Positions 43,201-52,640 are shown, numbered from the stretch's first letter. The stretch is DNA of 64,000 bases from Luidia sarsii (GCA_949987565.1 OX465105.1:25481632-25545631), one strand, 5' to 3'. The notes: a model not told the origin generated them from the letters alone. A program made the numbers and translations.

Positions 43201-46067
43201 CAAATCATTAGTTTCTACTTTCTCATCCCCGCCTGCATCATTTTTTGCAACCACACTGCTGTCTACTTTTTACTAGTCCACCGGGCTAGCAAAGTGGGCC
43301 ATTTTACTAGCCCGCGGCTGTTTTTACTAGACAATGACCGCCGGGCTAGTGCCAAGGTCGAGCCCTGCAAAGTAACCAGAGGGGACGGGATGCGGTTGCC
43401 CGGGACGGTACAAGACGCGAGTAAAGGAAGGGGTGCTGGCTACTTGGCCAGACGAGGGCGGTCTGACTGAACTGAGGGTCTATCCGCACTGACCTCGCAG
43501 CACCGCGCCACCTCGGCCATCCTCAGTCGCTCCTTGTACATCTGCTCCAGCTTCTTGAGTTTGCGGTTGAGCTCCGGGTGGGAGCCGTCGCTCAGGCTCT
43601 GCAGTTGCTTCTTCAAGGATGCCAGCTTCTCCTTGTACATCCTGAGCGGCAGAGGAGAAACGTGCACAAACAAATTGACATGAAAGAGGGCCTGACATTT
43701 CAATCCTCACAAGACCTTTCTCAAAGGCCGGTGGTAATAAATCAACAAAAAGAGCACCTCACGTTCCTATTCCTATCCTATTCTCTCAGGCAGGTGGTAA
43801 CAAGTCAGCACAAAGAGGGCCTGACGTTTCAATCCTTGCAAGATCTGGCCGAGGTAATATGCAGAGCTCTCGTTTCCGAGCGCGAATGGCAGCCCACCGC
43901 CAGACTTACTGTTCTTTCATCTCCGTGAATTCCTCCTCTAGTTTGGCTGCATCTGTCTCGCTGGCATCTTCAGTGTCTGGCATTACAATGGGGGAAACCA
44001 AAATGGACACATATTTTTATCATTAATTTACACAAATAAATTGTAGTGATGGATATTTAAAACGCAGTGGCTGTTGTTACGGCAGTCGTCCGTGTGGCTC
44101 CCTGACTTAACAGTATTTGTCAGGATGTTTAGCTCTTGGAACCAGACTATCAGCTAATAGACTGGTTCAACCAGCCTGCAATGCTGACTAAATACAATCA
44201 AGTCAGGGAACCACACGGACGACTGCCGTAACAACAGCCACTGCATATTTAAAAACACTGATTGAAAAAAAGGTCCCAGTCAGTTTGTCGGTCCTTTGTT
44301 TGTTTGATATAAACAAAAAACCTCACGACTTTGAGGAAAAAAGCATGAGCAGTGGGGGTCACCGCCTCTCAGAAAAAACACCTCAGGTAACAGTCGTTGA
44401 TATAAAGAAATTGATGCCACGGGGCCTCGAGGTCACATCGGAGGTCGCGCATGGCACAGACCTTTTTCCTGGCTCCACTCTTACTCTCCGCTCATACAGC
44501 GCTCCCCTTTATAACAAATGGGCGAATTTCTTTCTTTTTGGCAGACAATTGAGATGAATTGTATACCGGAAGACCAGGGCAGGACTCGCGAAATCATACG
44601 CAGTGGATTTATTGTCTTTTTACGGGCCTAAAGTGAATGAAATGGTCCAATTACATACAGAGGTATACATAATATGCATCCACTGTACATAGCCCTTGTT
44701 CGACGATCAAAATCAAACATGTTGAAAAAGGAGTCAACTAAAAGGGCTACTTAAAATGTGTATAACTTTCCCATGATCATTGTTATTATACATGGTAGTT
44801 AGGGTATACAATTCCTACCATTTCCTTCATGATTGATTGTATGGCATTTTTCTAACGCAGTGGCTGTTGTTACGGCAGTCGTCCGTTTGGTTCCCTGACT
44901 TGATTGTATTTCTTCAGCACTGCAGGCTGGTTGAACCAGTCTAGTATTAGCTGATAGTCTGGTTCCAAGAGCTAAACATCCTGACAAATACTGTGAAGTC
45001 AGGGAACCACAAGGACGACTGCCGTAACAACAGCCACTGCGTTTTTCTAAATTCAGTAATTGTAATTTGTATGACATTCGGTTCAATCCTACCACCCTTC
45101 CATGAGAGGTACATTTGCTACAACAACTCACAGAAGCCTGGCATTGATTCCAAACAATGCACAGTATTTAAAAAAACAGGCAGGAAATTCAGCACTGACG
45201 AGACATGATGTGGTTCAGAGGTACTGACTGCACACTTCCACAAAAAACCACGCTGCCATGATTGCTTGTCTAGTCCGAGTAACTTGGACCCGACAAGTCA
45301 CCCTTTTTTTATCGAATTTTGAAATTTTGAGTTTCGGGTGACTGTAGGGTCCAAGTCGATCAGTGTCCTAAAGTTGATTATCTGTACAAACCGCCAAATA
45401 ACATTTCGACACAAACAAACTATCCGACACAAACCCCCAGATTTACCGCCAAAAACACCCGTATCACCGTCCTACGTGCCCATTTTTGGATTCAGTGAGA
45501 ATCAAGTTTGTTTGTGTCGAAATGTTATTTGCCGGTTTGTACAGATAATCAACTTTAGGACACTGATCGACTTGGACCCTAGGCTACAGTCACCCGAAAC
45601 TCAAAATGTCAAAATTCGATAAAAAAGGGTGACTTGTCGGGTCCAAGTTACTTGGACTAGCTTGTGTCAATGTCAATATGTGGTGTTGGAACACATGCAT
45701 GGTTAGGTAGCTAAACTTGAACTAGAAGCGATTTATCTTCAAGCAAATAGTTCTAGGTCTGCAAAATGCACGTCTTCTTGAAGAGGGTAAGCTAGGAGGA
45801 CTACTGAGTAAAAGAGGCTTTCGCGAGAACAAATCATGTAATGAGTTATTCGTGTACGAATAACAACAACACTCAGTCAGTGGATCACACACTGACTGCA
45901 TGCACTGCAATCACACGAACAGTGGACGGCAGTTATTAGAGCCACAAACCTTCGTCGGATTCCTGTTCTTGGTAAAGGTCTTTGTTCTCTTCGCCATCGC
46001 TGAACTCGTACTCGAAGGCTGGATCAAACCCGTTGGGCACCGACACTCCTGACAACGTCGACACCAT
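37266..46067 (-). CDS. SUDS3: SDS3, Sin3A histone deacetylase corepressor subunit
   Basis: SDS3 is a nuclear scaffold subunit of the Sin3-HDAC1/2 corepressor. Ten coding exons join in phase: 46067-45950, 43976-43910, 43641-43494, 42559-42500, 41841-41745, 41005-40907, 40472-40411, 39432-39396, 39056-38824, 37361-37266 (stop 37268-37266). Total 1017 bases, 338 residues, against 328 in human. Matches: [13 protein letters not shown] across the exon 1-2 junction; the dimerising coiled coil [13 protein letters not shown]...YKERLR in exon 3; [52 protein letters not shown] spanning intron 6; a Pro/Asn/Ser linker; and the C-terminal capping domain [20 protein letters not shown] ending [20 protein letters not shown]. 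Introns are GT-AG except intron 6, which is AT-AC with U12 signals. The chosen ATG (AAAATGG context) lies within a longer frame that opens at 46256; family length favours the downstream ATG. Confidence 0.95.
37368..38034. repeat. AGAGG pentamer microsatellite abutting the 3' splice site of SUDS3 exon 10
   Basis: About 130 almost perfect AGAGG units (CCTCT on the gene's sense strand), with only two AGGGG variants near 37705 and 37735 and a few changes at each end. It ends 7 bases from the acceptor CAAACAG (37367-37362). Open frames on both strands across it are artefacts. Confidence 0.97.
38130..38680. repeat. 20-bp minisatellite in SUDS3 intron 9
   Basis: A 20-base unit of the form AGGCCGGTAAAAATGCCATC repeats about 26 times, with frequent GGTACAAAGGC variants and a longer arrangement of roughly 180 bases visible at 38215-38400 and 38340-38540. 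Confidence 0.88.
39124..39260. repeat. Dispersed repeat tail with AATAATAATA
   Basis: AATAATAATAAAAATAATAA followed by TTATAATAGCACC and CAGAGTGCTTCACAAC, related to 34188-34470. SUDS3 intron 8. Confidence 0.4.
40019..40242. mobile_element. Hairpin-core retroposon-like element with 15-base target duplication
   Basis: AACTCGTCAAATGAT occurs at 40019-40033 and 40228-40242 and flanks the element. Inside, a leader (CAAACTGCTTACTGACTAAA) precedes two long inverted arms, TTTCGATCCTAGCAGGACC and GGTCCTGCTAGGATCGAAAC, with CTTTGAG repeats between. A 15-base duplication is typical of target-primed insertion, so this is probably not a cut-and-paste MITE. Confidence 0.75.
40473..40906 (-). other. SUDS3: U12-type AT-AC intron of SUDS3 (intron 6)
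   Basis: The 434-base intron starts with ATATCCTTG (5' end at 40906), the exact consensus of AT-AC minor-spliceosome introns, has TTCCTTAAC at 40491-40483, the U12 branch-point consensus, and ends CCCTAC, so the 3' site is AC. No GT donor exists between the conserved coding sequence and the in-frame stop just downstream. Splicing here restores RKPSPAQFCFLL, which matches the human protein residue for residue around the junction. Confidence 0.93.
40665..40815 (+). mobile_element. tRNA-derived SINE family B
   Basis: GGTTGAATGCTTCTGGCTGG leader, ATAGCTCAGATAATCAGAG A-box region, CTCCGGTTCAAGTCCTGG B box, and TTTTCTTTGCCA tail. In U12 intron 6 of SUDS3. Confidence 0.65.
43080..43372. repeat. ACTAGCCCG/CGGGCTAGT hairpin-rich repeat
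   Basis: ACTAGCC or GGGCTAG occurs about nine times in alternating orientation with T- or A-rich spacers, so several short hairpins can form. SUDS3 intron 3. Class unknown. Confidence 0.55.
43685..43860. mobile_element. Tandem half copies of the hairpin-core element
   Basis: GAGGGCCTGACATTTCAATCC and GAGGGCCTGACGTTTCAATCC occur 118 bases apart, each followed by CAAGA(C/T)C. Both are left-arm fragments in SUDS3 intron 2. Confidence 0.5.
44063..44245. mobile_element. 183-bp foldback element with 9-bp duplication (copy 4)
   Basis: Same family as 12490-12672. Flanked by perfect TATTTAAAA at 44054-44062 and 44246-44254. SUDS3 intron 1. Confidence 0.88.
44856..45041. mobile_element. 186-bp foldback element with 9-bp duplication (copy 5)
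   Basis: Same family. Flanked by perfect TTTTTCTAA at 44847-44855 and 45042-45050. It lies 600 bases from copy 4 in the same SUDS3 intron; the two differ by a 3-base insertion and scattered substitutions, so they are separate insertions. Confidence 0.88.
45270..45660. mobile_element. 391-bp near-perfect palindrome, GTCCGAGTAACTTGG family
   Basis: Ends CTAGTCCGAGTAACTTGG and CCAAGTTACTTGGACTAG are inverted, and so is almost everything inward (GATCAGTGTCCTAAAGTTG facing CAACTTTAGGACACTGATC; ACATTTCGACACAAACAAAC facing its complement) except a centre of about 90 bases. CTTGT occurs just outside both ends (45265-45269, 45661-45665), a likely 5-base target duplication. Its outer arms match the short copies at 13191-13905. 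SUDS3 intron 1. Confidence 0.85.
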
Positions 46068-46340
46068 TTTCACAGCGTAAAAAGCAACAAACGCGGGTTC
46101 GCCTGACACACAAACTGTGCGACTCCACACTGAACGAAGCCCGTTGATTTTAGTCTGGCCCACGCGTGTTTTTTTTCGCGCGAGTGATAGCGCGTACATG
46201 TGCAGAGTCTGCGCGCGATTCAATGGGGAGTTTATATTGCGGCGGGGGCAAGGCAATGTTGTTCACAACTGACGTGAATGCCCATGCGCAGTGAACTCTC
46301 AAGGTCTTTTGGGCGACCCCTGAACCCCAGCGGCGCGTAT
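46068..46340 (-). promoter_or_regulatory. Putative SUDS3 promoter
   Basis: The 270 bases before the SUDS3 start codon are richer in CpG than their surroundings. They contain CGCGCGAGTG near 46175-46190 and CATGCGCAGT at 46283-46292, resembling an NRF1 half site often seen in broadly expressed TATA-less promoters. This is inference from motifs only. Confidence 0.35.
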
Positions 46341-46599
46341 TATTCTATTTACAAAAAAACACCCCGTCGCGCTTGAAAAGAGACTAGCACTGTCATCTGC
46401 CAGTCATCCGGTAGAGCGCCTGATACTTTCAAGGCGTAGGCCATGTATTGTGACAGTATTGCTGTGATAATGTTTTCAAAGTAATAAATGAAAAACACGA
46501 AAGAATATACGCAGTTACGTGCAGCACCACAATGTAGTCTCTTTTCAAGCGCGAATTTGCACGATACAGAAAAAACATTGGCCGTTTACGAAATGAAGG

Positions 46600-46829
46600 C
46601 TTAGGCTCGGGCTTAGGCTTCGTCTCCGTCTGACAAAACCTGAAAATCCGGTTGTGGTTTTTTTTCTTCCGAATTTGAAGGTTTGGTGGCTTGATAGGTC
46701 AGGGTATTCACCAATAAACTGGGGCCAAATGCTTGTTTTTAGATGCCTGTGATATCATAACGAGTAAGATAAATATGACCGAAGCCTAATAAGCTCGGGC
46801 CTAAGAATTCGTTTCGTAAAAGGCCCTTA
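46600..46829. mobile_element. Foldback element, GGCTTAGGCTCGGG family
   Basis: GAAGGCTTAGGCTCGGGCTT faces AAGCTCGGGCCTAAGAATTC...AAAAGGCCC, related to 24313-24556. About 530 bases upstream of the SUDS3 start codon. Confidence 0.55.
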
Positions 46830-47129
46830 TAGGCTGCGGTGAAAAAAGAAGAAGATGAGCTCAACCTCGGTTTAATCAAAATACTATGGCATGCCCCTTC
46901 CTCCATCCGGCAGTCCACCCACAGCTGACCTGTCAGGAGTCGTTTTCGGCTGTCGGACAAGATCAAGATTGGCGCCAAATTCCACACGGACCACAAAGAC
47001 TGCAGTAAGACTGGCTGGCGTTACGAAAAGGCTCCAACTTTTCTGACAGTGAACGGATAATTTTTTTTTCAAAGGCGTACTTTAGAGATGGGAGTTTGAA
47101 ATGTAAAGTAATGCACGAGCGTCAGCCCG

Positions 47130-47235
47130 ATGTGCTGGTGAGCCTGAACCTGGGTCTGAGCCTGAGCCTGAACTTGACCCCGAACTTGAGCCTGAGGCTG
47201 TGTATGAGCTTGAGGCTGAACCCGAACCCCAGCCG
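47130..47235. repeat. Hexameric CCTGAG/CTTGAG repeat
   Basis: About 15 imperfect units of (C/A)CTGA(G/A)C on the + strand. Similar hexamers occur inside the 24313 foldback family. Confidence 0.55.
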
Positions 47236-47523
47236 TGATTTCAAAATGGCCACATCTCCTAAATTATAAACATGTACATGTACTTTGTGTGTGGCGATCG
47301 GTGCGAACAACTACCAACCCGCGGATATAGGCATGCAGTGATCGAGCCGTGTATATAGGCGTCGCGACGTCACGGCATCCGCAGGCAGATGTTTATAGTC
47401 TCGGTTTGCAGTACGTGACACCATTGTAACTCATCTCTTTTGTGAAGGAGTTTGTGGCTCTGATAGTCCATTAGGGCCTACGGGTACTTCCACCATCTAT
47501 GCAAACCTTCAAGTCTTATCTGC

Positions 47524-47885
47524 TTAAAGCCCCTACACAATATTGGTCAAGGTCAAAGAATAACATCCATACGTTGTCTGATCCAACATATGCATGAAAT
47601 AGCACACCTGCGAAAAGTTCAGCTCAATCCGCCAACAGAGTCTCGAGAACATCGTGAAAACCGCTTCCTTTGTTTCGCGAAAATATTCAACGCCGTATGC
47701 TGTTCCAAAAAATAGTTTAGATCTCGGTGAGACGTAAATGATTTCTTCAAAAATACAACATTTTAGGCAGATATATTTCAGTGCGAGGTTTCTACGATAA
47801 CCATCTTCAAACTGTATAAGTTTGATTTAAATTTGTGAACATTTCTGTTTTTTGATCTTACCAATGTTGTGTATAGGGGCTTTAA
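47524..47885. mobile_element. TTAA-flanked foldback element (copy 1)
   Basis: Starts TTAAAGCCCCTACACAATA and ends TTGTGTATAGGGGCTTTAA, giving inverted ends bounded by TTAA on both sides. 362 bases, no ORF. TTAA targets are typical of piggyBac and Kolobok transposons. Related copies: 53873-54237 (full), 27020-27191 and 53045-53095 (partial). Confidence 0.75.
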
Positions 47886-48166
47886 TGTCTATGTAGAGCG
47901 ACTACCAATGAAATGAAAGACCTATACTATCTGGCAAGTGAGTGGTCGGAAATGGCAAGTGTTTCGGTCCATCGTTGTTGCCAAGGTGCGTGTGGAGGCA
48001 CCAAAAACCAGAGGGTCGTCGGAGTTTTTCCCGCAGACTCTCAGTTTCCGACCGCACAACGAGGAATCGGAACGGGTGAACCGCTGTCCGCTGCCGTTCT
48101 GATATGCAGCCAGACGTACTCTATTGAAGCTCAATTCGCGGAATCAGGAAGCGAGCGCGAACGCAT

Positions 48167-48176
48167 TCTCGCGAGA
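48167..48176. promoter_or_regulatory. TCTCGCGAGA palindrome in a CpG-richer patch
   Basis: The 10-base palindrome TCTCGCGAGA, known from many TATA-less and bidirectional animal promoters, lies in a relatively CpG-rich patch (48000-48230). The nearest recognised start is SUDS3 2.1 kb to the left. A 115-codon open frame on the + strand overlaps it but resembles nothing I know. Confidence 0.3.
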
Positions 48177-48894
48177 TCTCACGGCACGGAATCCCTGCCT
48201 CGCTCCGGTGCTGACGTTACGGTGTCACCGCAAAGCTATACTATCGAAATACGTCGATAGGTTCCCCTGACAGCCATACTTGGTTCGGTTTTTAAATAGT
48301 GACAATATTTTCTGAAAGTATAGTTTCGATATACATGTGTAACATAAAAATGATACACTCTTTTTTCTTAAAGAGACCATGAGTCGTGTGTGATCGTCTT
48401 GTAAAAAAAGTAGGTGGAAATGTCATGCAAGGGACACCGTAAATTTTTAACTCAACCCCACGGACGTACATGCCGAACCATAGAGCTCTATGAGCTCAAC
48501 CCATCGGATTACTAAGGAGCACATGAGGGGACATTTCCCCCCAGAAGATCCTGCCCCAATGTCGAAACACACAACCAGATATCTCTACGTTGAATTCTAA
48601 GAAATCCCGCACGAGTAAAAACAAACAAACAGAGGGGTTACAGAGGATCACTGTTTAACTCAATACCTTTTAATCGCTCAAGAAAGAATACAGGTCAAAA
48701 AGACATTGAACACTTATACAAAAATACAAATATGATAAGGCGCCAAGAATTAAACCGCCAATAGTCAGATGAATAATTATTCCTCGATTATCATAAACAA
48801 TAATAATTACATCGTCGTTCTGCTCACAAAAACCCCACAGAGGTATTTCATTGATCGTTAGTCTAATGTGAATAATAGGAGCGGGTTTTCTTTG

Positions 48895-49050
48895 GCTGCG
48901 CACGATGGATATTAGCGCGTGGGCGTGGCATGACGAGGCCACGCCCACCGCTGCGAGGCCACGCCCATCTCAGCGAGACCGCAAGGCCTTAGGTGAGGTC
49001 ACTCCTCCAATCAGTGAGCTAGGCTTTGCTCACGTGCTCCTCCCACGCTC
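48895..49050. promoter_or_regulatory. Cluster of CCACGCCCA boxes, CCAAT box and CACGTG
   Basis: GCGTGGGCGTGGC, GGCCACGCCCACC and GGCCACGCCCATC (GC/KLF-type boxes) lie within 75 bases, followed by CCAATCA near 49007 and TCACGTGCTC near 49030. It could be an enhancer or a promoter for an unseen transcript. Inference from motifs. Confidence 0.35.
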
Positions 49051-49756
49051 TACTGAAGCACCATTGGATACCTTTTGATTGTCACCCGGGAAAGTACTTT
49101 ATCTCGCCATGATAGGCCTAATGTCTAAATGGCGCTAGATTTTATATCCACCCTGTCAATAATGCTCTATAGAACTACTAAGAAAACCCCGGATAATCGA
49201 GTATAAAAAATCTGCCTGGTTCTTGCATAACATATAAATGTTGAAAATATGCCATATATTATCTGAACCACTTGTACTTATGATACACTTTAAAACAATG
49301 TCATGCATATTAGCTTACGTCAGGCTATATCAACTGTTTGTTAACTATTTATTTACTATTAAGATCAAAATGATTTGTTTATCTAAAGTTCCCAGTTTCA
49401 ATAGTCATCGTTAGATTTCCCTCTTTGCCGCGTATAAAAAAATACTGCAAAACGGCAGTCTGTTATAATACTGAACTGAATAATACAAAATATAAATATC
49501 AATATTATACATACCTCGCTCATTTGTTTTTGGTTAATTACTAAAATGTGACGATTACATTTTTCTGTTTCAGTGAACTTCAACATAAAATGCCAGAAAA
49601 TTCAAACGTCAATGCAGATTTTTATTCTTAGCAATTCTTAAAAAAGCATACCTTTTTTTGGGGGGGGGGTGGGCAAAGGATTTCTTTAACCCTATTTCAT
49701 AATAACAGACGATAATACAACAACTATGAGTAGTGGTATGCATCGCATAGCACAGT

Positions 49757-49830
49757 GTCCCCGTGGCGCAACGGATTAGCGCGTTGGACTTCTAATTCAA
49801 AGGTTCCGGGTTCGAATCCCGGCGGGGATG
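49757..49830 (+). tRNA. tRNA-Arg(UCU), array 1 copy 1
   Basis: A 74-base intronless cloverleaf: 7-bp acceptor stem GTCCCCG/CGGGGAT, D arm GCGC/GCGC, anticodon loop CTTCTAA (anticodon TCT, reads AGA), 5-bp T stem CCGGG/CCCGG with loop TTCGAAT, discriminator G. A-box and B-box (GGTTCGAATCC) are intact, and T-runs follow within 12 bases. Confidence 0.93.
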
Positions 49831-49912
49831 ATTTCTTTTTATATGATTTTTTTTTCTTTCGTCGACCCCTGTAAATTAGCAATCTCTATTGTTCATGTCA
49901 TTTTTCGTCAAC

Positions 49913-49986
49913 ATCCCCGTGGCGCAACGGATTAGCGCGTTGGACTTCTAATTCAAAGGTTCCGGGTTCGAATCCCGGCGGGGATG
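49913..49986 (+). tRNA. tRNA-Arg(UCU), array 1 copy 2
   Basis: Identical to copy 1 except A at position 1, giving a Watson-Crick first pair (ATCCCCG/CGGGGAT). TTTTC-TTTT follows as terminator. Confidence 0.93.
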
Positions 49987-50065
49987 GTTTTCTTTTATAT
50001 AACTGGGTTTTTCACCAACCTTTGTAAGTTACCAATCTGCAATGTTCATGTTGCATTGCATCCAC

Positions 50066-50139
50066 ATCCCCGTGGCGCAACGGATTAGCGCGTTGGACTT
50101 CTAATTCAAAGGTTCCGGGTTCGAATCCCGGCGGGGATG
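50066..50139 (+). tRNA. tRNA-Arg(UCU), array 1 copy 3
   Basis: Same sequence as copy 2, preceded by spacer type A (CCAATCTGCAATGTTCATG). Confidence 0.93.
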
Positions 50140-50218
50140 GTTTTCTTTTATATAACTGGGTTTTTCACCAACCTTTGTAAGTTACCAATCTGCAATGTTC
50201 ATGTTGCATTGCATCCAC

Positions 50219-50292
50219 GTCCCCGTGGCGCAACGGATTAGCGCGTTGGACTTCTAATTCAAAGGTTCCGGGTTGGAATCCCGGCGGGGATG
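50219..50292 (+). tRNA. tRNA-Arg(UCU), array 1 copy 4, T-loop mutated
   Basis: T loop reads TTGGAAT and not TTCGAAT. The change removes the conserved C56 that pairs with the D loop and damages the B box, so transcription and folding are probably impaired. Spacer type A upstream. Confidence 0.75.
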
Positions 50293-50385
50293 AAAATTGT
50301 TTTTGGAAAAATTTCGTCAACCTTTTTAAACTACCAATCTGAATACATGTATAGTATATTATATTCAGGAATTTTTATTATCAAG

Positions 50386-50459
50386 GTCCCCGTGGCGCAA
50401 CGGATTAGCGCGTTGGACTTCTAATTCAAAGGTTCCGGGTTCGAATCCCGGCGTAGATG
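50386..50459 (+). pseudogene. tRNA-Arg(UCU) pseudogene, array 1 copy 5
   Basis: The 3' acceptor strand is CGTAGAT, leaving two mismatches with GTCCCCG; the rest is intact. Spacer type C upstream (ATACATGTATAGTATATTA). Confidence 0.7.
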
Positions 50460-50548
50460 AATTTCTTTTATATAATTGGGTTGTTTTTTCACCGGTCTTT
50501 GTAAGTTACCAAGTTCCATTGTACATTGTATCTACCCTTAACGTCAAC

Positions 50549-50622
50549 ATCCCCGTGGCGCAACGGATTAGCGCGTTGGACTTCTAATTCAAAGGTTCCG
50601 GGTTCGAATCCCGGCGGGGATG
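50549..50622 (+). tRNA. tRNA-Arg(UCU), array 1 copy 6
   Basis: Intact, as copy 2. Spacer type B upstream (AAGTTCCATTGTACATTGTA). Confidence 0.93.
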
Positions 50623-50711
50623 AATTTCTTTTATATAATTGGGTTGCTTTTTCACCGGTCTTTGTAAGTTACCAAGTTCCATTGTACATTATTTCTACCC
50701 TTAACGTCAAC

Positions 50712-50785
50712 ATCCCCGTGGCGCAACGGATTAGCGCGTTGGACTTCTAATTCAAAGGTTCCGGGTTCGAATCCCGGCGGGGATG
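50712..50785 (+). tRNA. tRNA-Arg(UCU), array 1 copy 7
   Basis: Intact, as copy 2. Spacer type B upstream. Confidence 0.93.
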
Positions 50786-50864
50786 AATTTCTTTTATATA
50801 ACTGGGTTTTTCACCAACCTTTGTAAGTTACCAATCTGCAATGTTCATGTTGCATTACATCGAC

Positions 50865-50938
50865 GTCCCCGTGGCGCAACGGATTAGCGCGTTGGACTTC
50901 TAATTCAAAGGTTCCGGGTTCGAATCCCGGCGGGGATG
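50865..50938 (+). tRNA. tRNA-Arg(UCU), array 1 copy 8
   Basis: Intact, as copy 1. Spacer type A upstream. Confidence 0.93.
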
Positions 50939-51028
50939 GAAATTGTTTTTGGAAAAATTTTCAACCTTTTTAAACTACCAATTTGTATACATGTATAGTA
51001 TATTATATTCAGGAATTTCATCAGCAAG

Positions 51029-51102
51029 GTCCCCGTGGCGCAACGGATTAGCGCGTTGGACTTCTAATTCAAAGGTTCCGGGTTCGAATCCCGGCGGGGA
51101 TG
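51029..51102 (+). tRNA. tRNA-Arg(UCU), array 1 copy 9
   Basis: Intact, as copy 1. Spacer type C upstream. Confidence 0.93.
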
Positions 51103-51188
51103 AATTTTTGTTTTTCATCTAATATTTCATCATCCTTTACAAACTACCGATCTATAAAAGATATAGATTCAGTTGTCGTATCATCAAC

Positions 51189-51257
51189 GTCCCAGTGGTG
51201 CAACGGATAATTGTGATTTTGTTTTCAAAGGTTCCGGGTTCGAAACCCGGTAGGATT
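51189..51257 (+). pseudogene. Degenerate tRNA-Arg relic at the end of array 1
   Basis: GTCCCAGTGGTGCAACGGAT and GGTTCCGGGTTCGAAACCCG remain, but the anticodon arm is replaced by an AT-rich stretch and the acceptor stem is lost. Confidence 0.75.
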
Positions 51258-51399
51258 TTTGTTTGATTTTTTTTTTTTATACAAGTCCAGAAATCAGACA
51301 TCAACCATTTCTCGGTAAACACCTTTATCTTTCGTTATTCATGTTAGGCAAGACATTTTGATAAACAACACAATAATGAGAAGTGATGGAAAATCAAGT

Positions 51400-51535
51400 T
51401 GAAGGTTTGCGGTGACACCATTATAGCTCTTCTTTTTCAAGAAGTGTGGCTCTGAAAAGAGCCGGTAACTCGAACGTTTCGGCTTTAGTGTGTACTCTGC
51501 CCGTCGTCGCGTCACTAGGAGACTGCTTCGATTGG
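51400..51535. mobile_element. Half copy of the GTGAYACC foldback family
   Basis: GAAGGTTTGCGGTGACACCA through GTGTACTCTGCCCGTCGTC, matching the left half of 12221-12463. Confidence 0.6.
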
Positions 51536-51539
51536 TGGA

Positions 51540-52180
51540 AAATCATGAGAGATGATAGATGACAAAAGTCTGAGGAACGGTTGCGGATGGGAAACTAATT
51601 TTCACCATTCATCTGAATCATGCAATACGCTCTACCCATCATAGCAACAGCAAGCAACAGCGACGTACAAACTACCGGGAGATCATGTAAAAATGTGACC
51701 ATGTTCATCATTGACTAGATACTTGCATGATGCTAATATTCAAGCTCAAACACTTTCAGCCTTTCAACGTCGTCCAGAATTTTCTGTCAAAGTAAAATGC
51801 AAACCCAGCAGCTAGTACTGCAAACAGAAACAGTTTTCTTTCACATCTTGTTGGCGATCATCGAGGGACAGAATGGGACAGAATTGGCAAAATAATGGAA
51901 ACACCGAACAAGAAAAACGGAACATTTCTTTGTTTTGACTATTGCAATGGAATTTCATTGCGTCAGACGTTTTCCGTGCGCTTTCCCGCCTTATTATGCA
52001 AGAGGGGCAAAAATGCGTGAGTGGCTTAATGGTCCGGACTATGGCTTCGGTCATATATTTCCTGTACCCGTTATAATGTCACAGGCATCTATGGAAACGA
52101 GCAGCGTTTGACCCCAGTTTCTCGGCGGATACTCTGTACTGTCTGCGAGCAAACCTTGATATTCGGCAACAAAGCAAAAC
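51540..52180. other. Intergenic, nothing recognised
   Basis: Between the tRNA array and SLC27 I see no gene or named repeat here. An 80-codon minus-strand open frame (52054-51812) resembles no protein I know. Confidence 0.45.
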
Positions 52181-52186
52181 ATGGAT

Positions 52187-52242
52187 TTTCAGGTTTTGCC
52201 AGACGGAGACGAAACCTGAGCCCGAGCCTGATCCGTGGATTC
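52187..52242. mobile_element. Fragment of the GGCTC foldback family
   Basis: TTTTGCCAGACGGAGACGAA and CCTGAGCCCGAGCCTG match the arm of 46600-46829. Confidence 0.45.
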
Positions 52243-52493
52243 GTATTAGCGCCCTCTCTAGTGCAAATTCAAACCAGCCCACAGGTGTGCTTTCTGAAGC
52301 AAGATAAAGACCGGATCGTGATCCAATAATTATAACCATGGAATATGACCTCCCTGGAAAAGAGTCCATGGAATTTGACGGGGGGGGGGGGGAGGGGCAC
52401 TTGGTGTATTTAGGGCACCTGCAGAGTTGAGCTGTGGTCGCTCGCTGTGATGTGGTCGGTGTAAAGGCTAATTCTGCCCCCCCCCCGCTAAAA

Positions 52494-52640
52494 ATGCGTC
52501 CGGGGACAGAATTACCTGGATCAAAGTGTCCCCTGGAAAAATGTACATGGCCACAACCAGGTAAATGTGTATGGGGGACAAAATTACCTGGATCAAAGTG
52601 TCCCCTGGAAAAATGTACATGGCCAGAGCCGGGTAAATGT
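52494..52640. repeat. Two-copy direct repeat of about 70 bp in the SLC27 3' flank
   Basis: ATTACCTGGATCAAAGTGTC, CCCTGGAAAAATGTACATGG and the following GGTAAATGTG occur twice, offset 70 bases. Confidence 0.7.

Noticed and set aside
46067..46256. SUDS3 starting at the upstream in-frame ATG (46256)
   Set aside because: The added 63 residues are basic and unlike any SUDS3 N-terminus; the ATG at 46067 has a good context and gives the expected length. The upstream frame could still be 5' UTR.
47913..48260. 115-codon plus-strand frame as a novel gene
   Set aside because: No recognised domain, no exon signals, in a GC-richer patch where chance open frames are expected.
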